A stretch of DNA of 64,000 bases from Limnohabitans sp. MMS-10A-178 (GTDB lineage Bacteria > Pseudomonadota > Gammaproteobacteria > Burkholderiales > Burkholderiaceae_C): assembly GCF_003063375.1 (NCBI RefSeq), contig NZ_NERY01000002.1:186001-250000 (forward strand), given 5' to 3'. The notes beneath the pieces are model-generated. The model was not told where the DNA came from and searched no databases. It saw only the letters and a list, made by a program, of their open reading frames with translations. Positions 22,623 through 31,765 of this stretch are shown here, piece after piece. The position numbers and the translations under genes are program-made. The stretch's first letter is position 1, and every line of letters starts with the position of its first letter.

Positions 22623-23390
22623 CACCTTGGCTTTGGCGCGCAAATCTTCTTGGAATTTACCCAATTTGGTTTGCGTCAATTGCTGGCTAATTTGGGGCTT
22701 GACCTCTTCCAATTTGGGCAATTGTGCTTCACGAGTATCGTCTACCCGAATGACGTGAAAGCCGAATTGACTTTTCACCGGCACATCGGTCAATTGACCT
22801 TTTTCAAGTTTGACCAAGGCACTGGCAAACTCAGGTACGTAGCTGGCTGCACTGGCCCAATCTAAATCACCGCCATTGGCGCCTGAACCTGGATCCTTGG
22901 ATGCTTTTTTAGCCAAGTCTTCAAACTTGCCACCTTTTTTCAGATCGGCAATGAGAGCTTTGGCTTCGTCTTCTTTTTCGACCAAGATATGGCGAGCACG
23001 GTACTCTTTGCCACCATTGGCAGCTACAAATTTGTCGTATTCAGCTTTGATTTCTGCATCTGTGACAGGGTTCTTCTTTTGGAAGTTGGCAAACAGCTCG
23101 CGAATTAACAGGCTTTGGCGCGCCAATTCGAGTTGCGTTTTGTAGTCTTCGCTGGCTTCAAGGCCGCGCTTGCGAGCTTCTTGCATGAAGATTTCACGGG
23201 CAATGAGTTCTTCTTTGATTTGTGCCAAGATTTCTGGCGTGACTGGTCGGCCAGAGCGCTCAACTTGTTGTTTGAGGGCTTCTACGCGAGAGCTAGGAAC
23301 GGGCTTGCCGTTCACAACTGCCAAATTTTGTGCCATTGCAGACAAGCTCAGTGCTGCGACCAAGCTCAAGGCCAATTTCGAAAGTTTCAT
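22617..23390 (-). CDS. exported parvulin-type peptidyl-prolyl isomerase
   Basis: 257 residues with a signal peptide (residues 1-20, ending ALSLSAMAQ). A SurA/PrsA-like N-terminal helical region (SRVEALKQQVERSGRPVTPEILAQIKEELIARE) precedes one parvulin domain (YRARHILVEKEDEAKALIADLKKGGKFEDLAKKASKDPGS..., then GQLTDVPVKSQFGFHVIRV). It would act as a periplasmic folding helper. It is last in a minus-strand run msrB-yciB-bolA-isomerase, an order common in Burkholderiales. It is much shorter than SurA and has one parvulin domain, so I do not assign a symbol. Confidence 0.92.
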   Translation of the reverse strand: MKLSKLALSLVAALSLSAMAQNLAVVNGKPVPSSRVEALKQQVERSGRPVTPEILAQIKEELIAREIFMQEARKRGLEASEDYKTQLELARQSLLIRELFANFQKKNPVTDAEIKAEYDKFVAANGGKEYRARHILVEKEDEAKALIADLKKGGKFEDLAKKASKDPGSGANGGDLDWASAASYVPEFASALVKLEKGQLTDVPVKSQFGFHVIRVDDTREAQLPKLEEVKPQISQQLTQTKLGKFQEDLRAKAKVK

Positions 23391-23415
23391 CAGATTCCTC
23401 AGATTGCAATTAAAT

Positions 23416-23709
23416 TTAGTTAGATCGAAATTCTATCGCCAGAGCGTGAAGCCCATTGTCCAAGAATTCTTGGAGCGAATCATACACAAGGCGGTGACGC
23501 TGGACGCGATTGAGCTTTTCAAAATGAGCGGAGGCAATGACCACCCGGTAATGGCTGTTTAGGCCCAAATCATTGGCACCAGCATGGCCGGCGTGCTGCG
23601 CACTTTCGTCGATGACTTCTAAAAAGCTGGGCTCAAAGCATCTTTGCAAAGTTGCCACCATGAGGGGTTGCCAAGAGGTATTGGGGGGGAGGGTGTTTTG
23701 ATCAGACAT
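23416..23709 (-). CDS. BolA family protein
   Basis: 97 residues with the BolA fold pattern: FEPSFLEVIDESAQHAGHAG, then SHYRVVIASAHFEKLNRVQRHRLVYDSLQEFLDNGLHALAIEF. BolA proteins pair with monothiol glutaredoxins through iron-sulfur clusters, and E. coli BolA also acts in morphology and stress control. The conserved His of VQRHRLVY is present. It lies 9 bases after yciB and 25 bases before the isomerase gene, in one operon. Confidence 0.93.
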   Translation of the reverse strand: MSDQNTLPPNTSWQPLMVATLQRCFEPSFLEVIDESAQHAGHAGANDLGLNSHYRVVIASAHFEKLNRVQRHRLVYDSLQEFLDNGLHALAIEFRSN

Positions 23710-23718
23710 GCGGTGCGC

Positions 23719-24276
23719 TCATTTGACAGATTCATCATTGGCAGCATTCTCGGCAGGCGGCACGTGCTTGGCAATGTAAAAACCCGTTCCGACAATGAAG
23801 ATCAAAGGGAAAATGTAACCCCATATTTTGAAATTCACCCAGTCTTCAGTGCTGAAATAGTGGGCCACGTAAGCATTCAAGGCTGACATGAAAATGCAAT
23901 AAAGGATCCATGCCGTGCTCAAAGTTTGCCAATTGGCATCTGGCAGGTTGACCTGACTGCCCAACATTGTTTTTAAGAAGTTTTTCTTGAACAGATATTG
24001 AGCAACAAACAAACCCAAGGCCATGCAACCGTAAAGAAGAGTTGGTTTGAATTTGATAAAACGATCATCGTGCAAAACCAGGGTGAGGGTGCCAAAGACC
24101 AATATCAAAGCCAAGGTGACCTTTTGAAGAGTGGCCAATTTGCCATCAAGTCGATACATCAAAAGGCTTTGCACCACGGTGGCGGCCATGAGCACAGCAG
24201 TGGCTTCATAAATGCTGGCGAATTTGTAGGCCGCAAAAAAGAGCAGTATGGGAAAAAGGTCGAGCGCAATTTTCAT
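23719..24276 (-). CDS. yciB: inner-membrane septation protein A (YciB/IspZ family)
   Basis: 185 residues with five predicted membrane segments and the family start [30 protein letters not shown]. Conserved features include the [26 protein letters not shown] and [28 protein letters not shown] runs (each seen in pieces across 80-145). YciB links to cell-envelope maintenance and septation in enterics. The start lies one base after the msrB stop. Confidence 0.94.
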   Translation of the reverse strand: MKIALDLFPILLFFAAYKFASIYEATAVLMAATVVQSLLMYRLDGKLATLQKVTLALILVFGTLTLVLHDDRFIKFKPTLLYGCMALGLFVAQYLFKKNFLKTMLGSQVNLPDANWQTLSTAWILYCIFMSALNAYVAHYFSTEDWVNFKIWGYIFPLIFIVGTGFYIAKHVPPAENAANDESVK

Positions 24277-24277
24277 C

Positions 24278-24691
24278 TTAGCTTTTCTGAAAATTCAAAG
24301 AAGCAGAATTCATACAGTACCTCAGACCCGTTGGCGCTGGGCCATCCTCAAACACATGGCCCAAGTGAGCACCACATTGAGCGCAAACACTTTCAACTCG
24401 CACCATGCCATGACTGCGGTCTACTTTTTGGGCAATGGCATCGGGCTCAGCCGCCTGGTAAAAAGAGGGCCATCCACAACCAGCGTCGAATTTGGTGGCT
24501 GAATCAAACAGCTTTGCATCACAGCAGACGCAGTTGTACTGGCCATGCTCCCAGTGGGTTTCGTATTTGCCAGAATAAGGGCGTTCTGTGGCGGCACGCC
24601 GGGTGACTTCAAAAGCCAGTGGCTCTGCATTCTTGGCAATTAACCAAGCACGCCATTCGGCATCTGTTTGCGGTAATTTGGTTTGAGACAT
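24278..24691 (-). CDS. msrB: peptide-methionine (R)-S-oxide reductase MsrB
   Basis: 137 residues. Reduces the R-form of methionine sulfoxide in proteins. The zinc site is formed by Cys pairs in [10 protein letters not shown] and [10 protein letters not shown]; the CGWPSF motif and the catalytic Cys in [12 protein letters not shown] are present. The residue after the catalytic Cys is Met (RYCMN) where Ile or Val is more usual. It heads the yciB-bolA-isomerase run. Confidence 0.95.
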   Translation of the reverse strand: MSQTKLPQTDAEWRAWLIAKNAEPLAFEVTRRAATERPYSGKYETHWEHGQYNCVCCDAKLFDSATKFDAGCGWPSFYQAAEPDAIAQKVDRSHGMVRVESVCAQCGAHLGHVFEDGPAPTGLRYCMNSASLNFQKS

Positions 24692-24745
24692 GTTGAAAGT
24701 CTAACGTTAGTCAAGGTGAAAAATAGACGAAAAGTAGATATTGGC

Positions 24746-26233
24746 TTAGGAAGAACAGCTGATTTCAATTTGGGCAGCCCAGTCGGGTGGCAAGTTGGCA
24801 TAGTGGTCAAAGTGCATTTGTTCATCAAAGGGCGATTGCAGCAATTTGAATAAGGTTTCGACTTCCGAATGATCACCTAACTTTGACTTTTGAATAGCCG
24901 CCTCTGCCAAATGATTGCGCAGCACATATTTGGGGTTGATAGAAAGCATCTTCTTCACCGCTGCTTCGGAGGGCTTGCTTTGCAGTCGAGACAAATAACG
25001 GTCGCGCCAACCTACCCAGGCCGATTGATCAATGAACATATCTGCGACCGCTTGCCATTCAAGGCTGGAAGCCTCTGTTTTGGATGCAGCATGGCTTAAT
25101 TTTCGCCAGAAAATAGAAAAGTCAACTTGTTCCTTGGCCAGCATTTCTAATCCATCATTGAGCAGCGTCTGGTCTTCTAGCGCAGCTGCTTCATCCTCTT
25201 GCACCTGCAAACCCAATTTCCCAAGAAAGCACTGACTCCAATTTTCTGAGAAAACTTTCTTGTAGGTTTCAAGTGCCTTGACTGCCAGATCTTGATCGTC
25301 AATGAGCGGCATCAATGCTTGGCCAAGACAAAATAAATTCCAGTAAGCCACTTGGGCTTGCCTTCCATAGGCATACCTCCCCTGATGGTCCGAGTGGTTG
25401 CAGATATGCTGAGGGTTGAAGCCATCCAAAAATTGGAAGGGGCCGTAGTCAAGCGTCAAGCCCAAAATACTCATGTTGTCGGTATTCATCACACCATGGC
25501 AGAAACCAACCGATTGCCATTGAGCAATTAACTTGGCAGTGCGAGAAGTGACGTGCGCAAGTAACCCTGCATAGGGATTGGACGTAGAAAAATTTTCGTC
25601 CTTGAAATAATGTTGAATGACGAAGTCTGCCAATTGCCTCAAGTGCGCTGGTCCTGAAGGTGCTGGCTCATTGGCAAAGTGTTCGAAATGACCAAACCGA
25701 ATGAAACTTGGAGCGGTTCGAGTCACGATGGATGCAGTTTCTAGTTCCTCTCGCAACACCGGCTTGGGAGAACTTGTGATGCAAAGCGCCCTGGTGGTGG
25801 GGATGCCAAGCCCAGCCATGGCCTCACTGCAAAGGAATTCCCGAATGCTTGAGCGCAAAACGGCCCGGCCATCGCCCATTCTAGAAAACGGCGTTTTTCC
25901 GGCCCCTTTGAGTTGGATTTCTACGGCGCCTTGAGGGCCTTCATACTCACCCAAACACAATGCGCGCCCGTCCCCCAATTGACCAGCCCAATGGCCAAAC
26001 TGGTGCCCACTGTAAACACTGGCTTGGGCTTGCATGCCTTCCCACAGGCCATTGCCACTGAAAACAGCCAACCCCTCTGGATTTTCGAGCCAATCGGGGG
26101 GCAAGCCTAAGCTGTGGCTAAGTTGGAAGTTGCGGCACACCCAACTAGGCTGTGGCACAGGAGTGGGTAAGACCTGGGCAGAGAAGGCTGGCCCCAATGC
26201 TGTGAATCGATTAATCCATGTCATAAACTGCAT
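24746..26233 (-). CDS. selO: protein adenylyltransferase SelO (YdiU)
   Basis: 495 residues. SelO is a pseudokinase that transfers AMP from ATP to proteins involved in redox balance. The core is intact: QLGDGRALCLGE, VEIQLKGAGKTPFSRMGDGRAVLRSSIREFL, the catalytic loop HGVMNTDNMSILG and the metal Asp of LDYGPFQFLD. The C terminus ends in SCSS, so Cys takes the place of the penultimate selenocysteine known from eukaryotic SelO. Two starts are possible (26233 or 26224). A strong hairpin lies immediately upstream. Confidence 0.93.
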   Translation of the reverse strand: MQFMTWINRFTALGPAFSAQVLPTPVPQPSWVCRNFQLSHSLGLPPDWLENPEGLAVFSGNGLWEGMQAQASVYSGHQFGHWAGQLGDGRALCLGEYEGPQGAVEIQLKGAGKTPFSRMGDGRAVLRSSIREFLCSEAMAGLGIPTTRALCITSSPKPVLREELETASIVTRTAPSFIRFGHFEHFANEPAPSGPAHLRQLADFVIQHYFKDENFSTSNPYAGLLAHVTSRTAKLIAQWQSVGFCHGVMNTDNMSILGLTLDYGPFQFLDGFNPQHICNHSDHQGRYAYGRQAQVAYWNLFCLGQALMPLIDDQDLAVKALETYKKVFSENWSQCFLGKLGLQVQEDEAAALEDQTLLNDGLEMLAKEQVDFSIFWRKLSHAASKTEASSLEWQAVADMFIDQSAWVGWRDRYLSRLQSKPSEAAVKKMLSINPKYVLRNHLAEAAIQKSKLGDHSEVETLFKLLQSPFDEQMHFDHYANLPPDWAAQIEISCSS

Positions 26234-26238
26234 TGTCT

Positions 26239-26258
26239 ACGGGTTTCGATGAACCCGT
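26239..26258. promoter_or_regulatory. perfect hairpin just upstream of selO
   Basis: ACGGGTT (26239-26245) pairs with AACCCGT (26252-26258) over a six-base loop, ending five bases before the selO start codon (minus strand). It occupies the place where a ribosome site would be. It may be a translational control element or an operator in the 100-base divergent space shared with the acyl-CoA ligase gene. Confidence 0.4.
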
Positions 26259-26336
26259 GGTGACACAGGTTAAGGGCTTGGCACTGACCAGTCGTGCTAA
26301 AAAGCGGTTTGTCGCAGTTAATTGATTGAGGTGTCT

Positions 26337-27965
26337 ATGTTTGGACTGATGCAACAGCATTCATTGCTGATTTCTTCTTTGATTGAGTTTGCCAATAGGC
26401 ACCATGGTGATGGCGAGGTTGTTTCTAAGCGTGTGGAGGGTGATCTTCATCGCTACACATGGTCTGATGTTGCCAGCCGATCGCGTCAAATGGCCAATGC
26501 GCTAGATGCACTTGGTCTTGAGCAAGGCCAACGCGTTGCCACCTTGGCTTGGAATGGTTACAGACACCTAGAGCTTTATTTTGGTGTGAGTGGATCAGGC
26601 CGTGTTTTGCACACTTTAAATCCGAGGTTGCATCCTGACCAAGTGGTTTGGATTGCCAATCACGCTGAAGACCAAGTTCTTTTTTTCGACATGACGTTCT
26701 TGCCTTTGGTGCAAGCGGTTCATGCCAGATGCACCACCATACAACATTGGGTGGCCATGTGCGGCGTAGACAAATTGCCCAAGGACACTGGCATACCCAA
26801 TTTGATCAGTTATGAATCGCTCATCGAAGTTCATTCAAACCAGTATGTTTGGCCGGAATTGGATGAAAACACAGCTTCTAGTATGTGTTACACCAGTGGC
26901 ACCACAGGCAACCCCAAAGCTGCTTTGTACAGCCATCGCTCTACCATGCTGCATGCCTACGCGGCTGCTTTGCCAGATGTGATGTGTATCTCTGCGAAAG
27001 ATGCAATTTTGCCTGTCGTTCCCATGTTTCATGTCAATGCTTGGGGCATTCCTTACAGTGCGGCCATGACGGGCGCCAAGCTGGTGTTTCCTGGCCCTGC
27101 ACTAGACGGCAAGTCTGTCTATGAATTGATCGAGGCGGAAGGAGTGACATTTGCGGCAGGTGTTCCTACTGTTTGGCAAATGCTTTTAAGTCACATGAAG
27201 CCGAATGCTTTGAAGTTTTCATCCTTAAAGCGCACAGTGATTGGCGGATCAGCTTGCCCGCCCGCCATGATTGATGCTTTCCGCGAATCTTATGGTGTTG
27301 ATGTTTTGCATGCCTGGGGCATGACTGAAATGAGTCCTTTGGGCACCTTGTGCACTTTGAAAAACAAGCACTTGAATTTACCCGCCGAAGCACAAATGAA
27401 GTTGCGTCTCAAGCAGGGACGTTGCATCTTTGGCGTCGACATGAAAATTGTGAACGATGCAGGCGAAGCCTTGCCCCACGATGGCAAAACCTACGGCGAT
27501 TTATTGGTGAAAGGTCCTTGGATTATTCGAGAGTATTTCAAACAAGAGGGTGAATCTCCCTTGGTGGATGGATGGTTTCCAACAGGCGATGTGGCCACCA
27601 TCGATGAAGATGGCTTTATGCAAATCACTGATCGCAGCAAAGACGTTATCAAGTCGGGCGGTGAATGGATCAGCTCGATTGACATTGAAAACATTGCCAT
27701 GGCGCACCCCAATGTCATGATGGCGGCTTGCATTGGCATGCCACATCCAAAGTGGGATGAACGGCCTGTGGTGTGTGTGGTGAAAAAACCAGGCGCCGAA
27801 ATTACATCGCTTGAGCTGTTGAAATTTTACGAAGGTAAAACAGCCAAGTGGCAAATACCTGACGATGTTATTTTTGTCGATGCTATTCCCTTAGGCGCCA
27901 CAGGGAAAATGCTCAAAACCAAGTTGCGAGAGCAGTTGGCTGAATACAAGCTCCCAATTGTCTGA
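26337..27965 (+). CDS. fatty-acyl/3-(methylthio)propionyl-CoA ligase family (ANL superfamily)
   Basis: 542 residues from ATG 26337, which has GAGG five bases upstream. ATP-dependent acid-CoA ligase: phosphate loop [16 protein letters not shown], the adenine motif [12 protein letters not shown], the hinge Asp region [34 protein letters not shown] and catalytic Lys in [16 protein letters not shown]. The N terminus [18 protein letters not shown] matches the family often labelled DmdB or medium/long-chain acyl-CoA ligase. It lies just before an importer operon and a beta-oxidation cluster, so it likely activates the imported acid. Chain length and substrate are not readable. Confidence 0.88.
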   Translation: MFGLMQQHSLLISSLIEFANRHHGDGEVVSKRVEGDLHRYTWSDVASRSRQMANALDALGLEQGQRVATLAWNGYRHLELYFGVSGSGRVLHTLNPRLHPDQVVWIANHAEDQVLFFDMTFLPLVQAVHARCTTIQHWVAMCGVDKLPKDTGIPNLISYESLIEVHSNQYVWPELDENTASSMCYTSGTTGNPKAALYSHRSTMLHAYAAALPDVMCISAKDAILPVVPMFHVNAWGIPYSAAMTGAKLVFPGPALDGKSVYELIEAEGVTFAAGVPTVWQMLLSHMKPNALKFSSLKRTVIGGSACPPAMIDAFRESYGVDVLHAWGMTEMSPLGTLCTLKNKHLNLPAEAQMKLRLKQGRCIFGVDMKIVNDAGEALPHDGKTYGDLLVKGPWIIREYFKQEGESPLVDGWFPTGDVATIDEDGFMQITDRSKDVIKSGGEWISSIDIENIAMAHPNVMMAACIGMPHPKWDERPVVCVVKKPGAEITSLELLKFYEGKTAKWQIPDDVIFVDAIPLGATGKMLKTKLREQLAEYKLPIV

Positions 27966-27985
27966 GCTGGTGTATTTTCTGGGGG

Positions 27986-28002
27986 TTTTTACTCAGTAAA
28001 AA
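27986..28002. promoter_or_regulatory. 17-base inverted repeat after the acyl-CoA ligase gene
   Basis: TTTTTAC (27986-27992) and GTAAAAA (27996-28002) form a perfect repeat with a TCA centre, 20 bases past the ligase stop and 110 bases before livJ. The flank GGGGG just upstream does not pair. It could be a weak terminator or a repressor site in the livJ promoter region. Confidence 0.35.
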
Positions 28003-28064
28003 GTTTGTTATCAGTCGCTTGTGCGATACGTCATAGGGCAAACCCCGACCGTCATTTCTCGCAA

Positions 28065-28104
28065 AACAGTTACGCTGACACCGTTACATTTTTTCATAAC
28101 TGTT
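28065..28104. promoter_or_regulatory. inverted repeat abutting the livJ ribosome site
   Basis: AACAGTTA (28065-28072) and TAACTGTT (28097-28104) form a perfect eight-base inverted repeat with a 24-base spacer. The right arm runs straight into the GGAG ribosome site (28105-28108) of the substrate-binding-protein gene. A direct GTTAC repeat (28069-28073 and 28083-28087) lies in the left arm and spacer. Either a regulator site or a leader stem-loop. Confidence 0.4.
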
Positions 28105-28114
28105 GGAGCTAAAT

Positions 28115-29350
28115 ATGAAATTCGCAGTGCGTTCTATTGTTGTGGCCTCATTGGCCTTGTCGGCTTTTGGTGCTTTTGCTCAAAAGGGCGAAACAGTCAA
28201 GATTGCTTGGATCGATCCACTATCCGGTCTCATGGCCCCAGTTGGCAATAACCAACTCAAGAGTTTTCAATTTTTTGCAGAAAAGTACAGCAAGATCAAC
28301 CCAGCTGGCGTCAAATTTGAAGTGGTTGGTTTTGACAACAAACTCAGCCCAGCAGAAAGCTTGAACGTTTTGAAGGCCGCTACCGACCAAGGTATTCGCT
28401 ATATCACACAAGGCAACGGTTCAGGTGTTGCGGGTGCTTTGATTGAAGCTGTGAGCAAACACAACGAACGCAATCCTGGTAAAGAAATTATTTTCTTGAA
28501 TCACTCTGCTGTTGATCCAGATTTCACAAACAGCAAGTGCAACTATTGGCACTTCCGTTTTGATGCAGACACTTCCATGAAAATGGAAGCGCTCACCACA
28601 TTCATGAAAGACCGCCCCGAAACCAAAAAGGTGTTCTTGCTGAATCAAAACTATTCTCACGGCCACCAAGTTGCCAAGTTCTTTAAAGAAGGCATTTCTC
28701 GCAAGCGCCCCGACATTCAAATCGTCGGTGAAGACTTGCACCCATTGGCCCAAGTTCGCGATTTCGCGCCTTACATTGCAAAAATCAAGGCGTCTGGTGC
28801 AGACTCTGTGGTCACCGGCAACTGGGGCTCCGATTTGGCCTTGTTGGTCAAGGCTGCCAATGAAGGTGGTTACACCGGCAATTTCTACACTTACTACACT
28901 GGCGTTACAGGTACACCTACCGCTTTGGGCAAATCCGGTGAAGGTCGTGTCTTCCAAATTGCCTATGGCCACTACAAAATGGGCGGCCAGATGGACAAAT
29001 GGCAAGACGAGTTCAAAGCCAAATTCAATGACGACTTCTACACAGGTTCTGTCCACAGCATCTTTGCCGTTTTGGGTGATGCCATGGCCAAGGCCAAGTC
29101 AACAGAGCCTGCCAAAGTGGCAGCAGCCATGGAAGGCTTGACCACCAAGAGCATCTTCAACGGTGAAGTGCAAATGCGCAAATCTGACCACCAGTTGCAG
29201 CAGCCTTTGTATCTCACGGTTTGGAGCAAGGTTGATAAAAAGTACAACTACAGTGTTGAAAACACTGGCATGACTTTGATCCCTGTTAAAGAGTTCCCAT
29301 CCTACATTTCTAGCACGCCCACAAGCTGCCAGATGAAGCGTCCAGGCTAA
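28115..29350 (+). CDS. ABC transporter substrate-binding protein, LivJ type
   Basis: 411 residues from ATG 28115 (GGAG six to ten bases upstream). A signal peptide (MKFAVRSIVVASLALSAFGAFAQ) leads into a Leu/Ile/Val-binding-like type I fold: VKIAWIDPLSGLMAPVGNNQLKS and VVGFDNKLSPAESLNVLKAATDQGIRYITQGNGSG (in parts, ~20-110). It would bind the substrate in the periplasm and deliver it to LivH/LivM. Members near acyl-CoA genes often bind aromatic or aliphatic acids rather than branched amino acids. A strong terminator follows the gene, a common way to make more binding protein than membrane parts. Confidence 0.9.
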   Translation: MKFAVRSIVVASLALSAFGAFAQKGETVKIAWIDPLSGLMAPVGNNQLKSFQFFAEKYSKINPAGVKFEVVGFDNKLSPAESLNVLKAATDQGIRYITQGNGSGVAGALIEAVSKHNERNPGKEIIFLNHSAVDPDFTNSKCNYWHFRFDADTSMKMEALTTFMKDRPETKKVFLLNQNYSHGHQVAKFFKEGISRKRPDIQIVGEDLHPLAQVRDFAPYIAKIKASGADSVVTGNWGSDLALLVKAANEGGYTGNFYTYYTGVTGTPTALGKSGEGRVFQIAYGHYKMGGQMDKWQDEFKAKFNDDFYTGSVHSIFAVLGDAMAKAKSTEPAKVAAAMEGLTTKSIFNGEVQMRKSDHQLQQPLYLTVWSKVDKKYNYSVENTGMTLIPVKEFPSYISSTPTSCQMKRPG

Positions 29351-29368
29351 TTTGAGTGAGTCTTTAGT

Positions 29369-29409
29369 AGGGCCCGCTCCTCTGGGGGTCGGGCCCTTCT
29401 TGTTTTTTT
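29369..29409 (+). terminator. intrinsic terminator/attenuator between livJ and livH genes
   Basis: AGGGCCCG (29369-29376) pairs with CGGGCCCT (29390-29397) over a 13-base loop, followed by TCTTG and a seven-T run (29403-29409). It is the clearest terminator in the window. Since the permease genes follow in the same direction, partial read-through would give lower permease than binding-protein expression. Confidence 0.85.
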
Positions 29410-29439
29410 GACTTGTCACTTCAGGCAGAAGGTTTTTTT

Positions 29440-30474
29440 ATGGAGTTCTTCATCATCTCCATGCTCAATGGTTTGAGCTACGGGTTGTTGCTATTTATGC
29501 TCAGTTCTGGGCTGACGCTGATTTTCAGCATGATGGGCGTCTTGAATTTTGCCCATGCGTCGTTTTACATGATTGGCGCTTATTTTGGTTTCACGCTAAC
29601 CAAAATAATTGGTTTTTGGCCCGCATTGATCATTGCTCCCATTTTGGTGGGTGCTTGCGGAGTTATTTTTGAGCGGCTTACGCTGCGTAAAGTACACAAG
29701 TTTGGCCATGTCCCCGAGCTCTTGGTCACCTTTGGTTTGTCCTATATTGTTTATGAATTGGTCCAACTCGTTTGGGGCCGTACCGCGGTGGAATTTGTGC
29801 CGCCAGAATTGCTCAAAGGCTCTGCATTCACACTCATCAACCACACGACCCAAGGCTTGAACATGGTTTGGGGAGCAGCACCCGCTGAAATGTGCAAGTC
29901 TGTTGACGATGCCATTCGAATTGTTTGTTCACCGTTTCCTGCTACACGAGCATTCATGATGTTTGTGGCTTTGTTGATGTTGTTGTCTTTGTGGCTCTTG
30001 CTCACCAAAACACGCATTGGCTTGGTCATTCAGGCTGCCTTGACGCACCCAGAAACAGTAGAAGCATTGGGGCACAACGTGCCTCGTGTTTTCATGATGG
30101 TGTTTGGTGCAGGCACTGGCTTGGCTGGTTTGGCGGGCGTTATTGGCGGCAGTACTTTCGTCACAGAACCTGCCATGGCAGCCACTGTGGGTTCTGTTAT
30201 TTTTGTGGTGGTGGTGGTTGGCGGTATGGGTTCTTTGTCTGGCGCATTTTTGGCGTCTGTTCTCATAGGCGTCATTCAAACATTTGCTATCGCCTTTGAT
30301 TACTCTTTTGTAAGTGTCGCCAAAGACCTCGGTTTCCAACTTTCAGATGCACTTGCCAACAATTCAGTTTTGAAATTGACAGTTTCACAAGTGGCGCCCA
30401 TCCTGCCGTACTTGTTTTTGGTCTTGATTCTGATTTTCCGTCCTAAAGGGCTTTTAGGAACAAGGGAAGGTTGA
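29440..30474 (+). CDS. ABC transporter permease, LivH type
   Basis: 344 residues from ATG 29440, multiple membrane segments. The LivH pattern is clear: MLNGLSYGLLLFMLSSGLTLIFSMMGVLNFAHASFYMIGAY, the cytoplasmic coupling region IQAALTHPETVEALGHNVPRVF and the end LVLILIFRPKGLLG. An unusual periplasmic loop (MVWGAAPAEMCKSVDDAIRIVCSPFP) carries two Cys 14 residues apart that could form a disulfide. It is 4 bases from the LivM-type gene. Confidence 0.92.
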   Translation: MEFFIISMLNGLSYGLLLFMLSSGLTLIFSMMGVLNFAHASFYMIGAYFGFTLTKIIGFWPALIIAPILVGACGVIFERLTLRKVHKFGHVPELLVTFGLSYIVYELVQLVWGRTAVEFVPPELLKGSAFTLINHTTQGLNMVWGAAPAEMCKSVDDAIRIVCSPFPATRAFMMFVALLMLLSLWLLLTKTRIGLVIQAALTHPETVEALGHNVPRVFMMVFGAGTGLAGLAGVIGGSTFVTEPAMAATVGSVIFVVVVVGGMGSLSGAFLASVLIGVIQTFAIAFDYSFVSVAKDLGFQLSDALANNSVLKLTVSQVAPILPYLFLVLILIFRPKGLLGTREG

Positions 30475-30478
30475 AATC

Positions 30479-31765
30479 ATGAAAACTTATCAATTTAAAC
30501 CATACAACGTTGGCCGATGGGTTATTTGGAGCCTGTTTGCCATCGTCTTGATTTTTGCACCGCTCATTTTCACCAGCAATTTGTCGGGCACCATGCTGGC
30601 CCAAATGGGCATTGCCATCATTGCCTGTTTGTCCTACAACATTCTGTTGGGGCAAGGCGGCATGCTGAGCTTTGGTCATGCTGTTTATACGGGCTTAGGT
30701 TCTTTTGTGGCCATCCATGCTCTGAACGCAATCACAGCTGGCACATCCAGCATTCCAGTGAGTTTATTGCCATTGGTTGGCGGCTTTGCAGGAATTGGCT
30801 TTGCAGTTTTGTTGGGCTACGTGACCACCAAAAAATCGGGTACGCCTTTTGCCATGATCACGCTGGGGGTAGCTGAGTTGGTGTTTGCCATGTCACTCAT
30901 GTTCTCCGAATTTTTTGGTGGCGAAGCAGGCATCTCGGGCAATCGAGTTGCAGGGCAAACGGTTTGGGGTATCACTTTTGGCCCTCAAATCCAAGTCTAT
31001 TATTTGATTGCCATCTACACCTTCATTTGTGTGGCACTCATGTATGCATTCACCCAAACTCCCTTGGGCAGAATTTTGAACGCGGTGCGCGACAACCCGG
31101 AAAGGGTTGAATTCATTGGTTACAACACGCAGCGTGTGCGCTACTTTGCCTTCATCATTGCCGGTTTTTTTGCAGGCATTTCTGGCGGCTTAGGCGCACT
31201 CAACTTTGAAATTGTGACTTCAGAAGTGGTTGGAGCAGGGCGCTCTGGCGGCTATTTGTTGTTCACGTTCTTAGGCGGCGCAACGTTCTTCTTTGGACCC
31301 ATCATTGGTGGCATCCTGATGGTTTTAGCCTTTGTGCTTTTGTCTGAACTCACCAAAGCTTGGCTACTTTACTTGGGCTTGTTGTTCTTGTTCATGGTCA
31401 TGTATGCACCTGGCGGCATTGCCAGCCTCATCATGATGAACTTGCGTGTGGCTGCGTTTGGCAAACTCAAACAAATTTGGGTTAGTTATTTGGCTTTGTT
31501 TGTCACGGGCTTCGTTGCACTCATTGGTGCAGGTGCCATGATTGAAATGGTTTACCACTTGCAACTCAATTCTGCCTTGGGCGATACCTTGAAGTTCATG
31601 GGCACCACCCTGAATGCCAAGGGCGTAGACAGCTGGGTTGGATCTATCTTCATCATGCTCACTGGATTGGGTTTGTTTGAAGTGGTTCGGCGTCATTTCC
31701 TCATTGAGTGGGGTGACATCCAAGTCGAAATTGAAAAAGAAATTAAACGTCGGGAGACAGCGTGA
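30479..31765 (+). CDS. ABC transporter permease, LivM type with extra C-terminal membrane tail
   Basis: 428 residues. The standard LivM core (MLAQMGIAIIACLSYNILLGQGGMLSFGHAVYTGLGSFVAI; coupling region LNAVRDNPERVEFIGYNTQRVRY) ends about residue 325 at MYAPGGIASLI. About 100 more residues follow: two further hydrophobic segments (ISYLALFVTGFVALIGAGAM-like at ~338-358 and SIFIMLTGLGLFEVV at ~393-408) and a charged end (EIEKEIKRRETA). Most LivM proteins stop near the core end, so the tail is a distinguishing feature. The stop overlaps the ATG of the next gene by one base. Confidence 0.9.
   Translation: MKTYQFKPYNVGRWVIWSLFAIVLIFAPLIFTSNLSGTMLAQMGIAIIACLSYNILLGQGGMLSFGHAVYTGLGSFVAIHALNAITAGTSSIPVSLLPLVGGFAGIGFAVLLGYVTTKKSGTPFAMITLGVAELVFAMSLMFSEFFGGEAGISGNRVAGQTVWGITFGPQIQVYYLIAIYTFICVALMYAFTQTPLGRILNAVRDNPERVEFIGYNTQRVRYFAFIIAGFFAGISGGLGALNFEIVTSEVVGAGRSGGYLLFTFLGGATFFFGPIIGGILMVLAFVLLSELTKAWLLYLGLLFLFMVMYAPGGIASLIMMNLRVAAFGKLKQIWVSYLALFVTGFVALIGAGAMIEMVYHLQLNSALGDTLKFMGTTLNAKGVDSWVGSIFIMLTGLGLFEVVRRHFLIEWGDIQVEIEKEIKRRETA

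Noticed and set aside
28421..29056. 211-residue minus-strand open frame inside the importer binding-protein gene
   Set aside because: Antisense shadow of a gene with signal peptide and clear family pattern.
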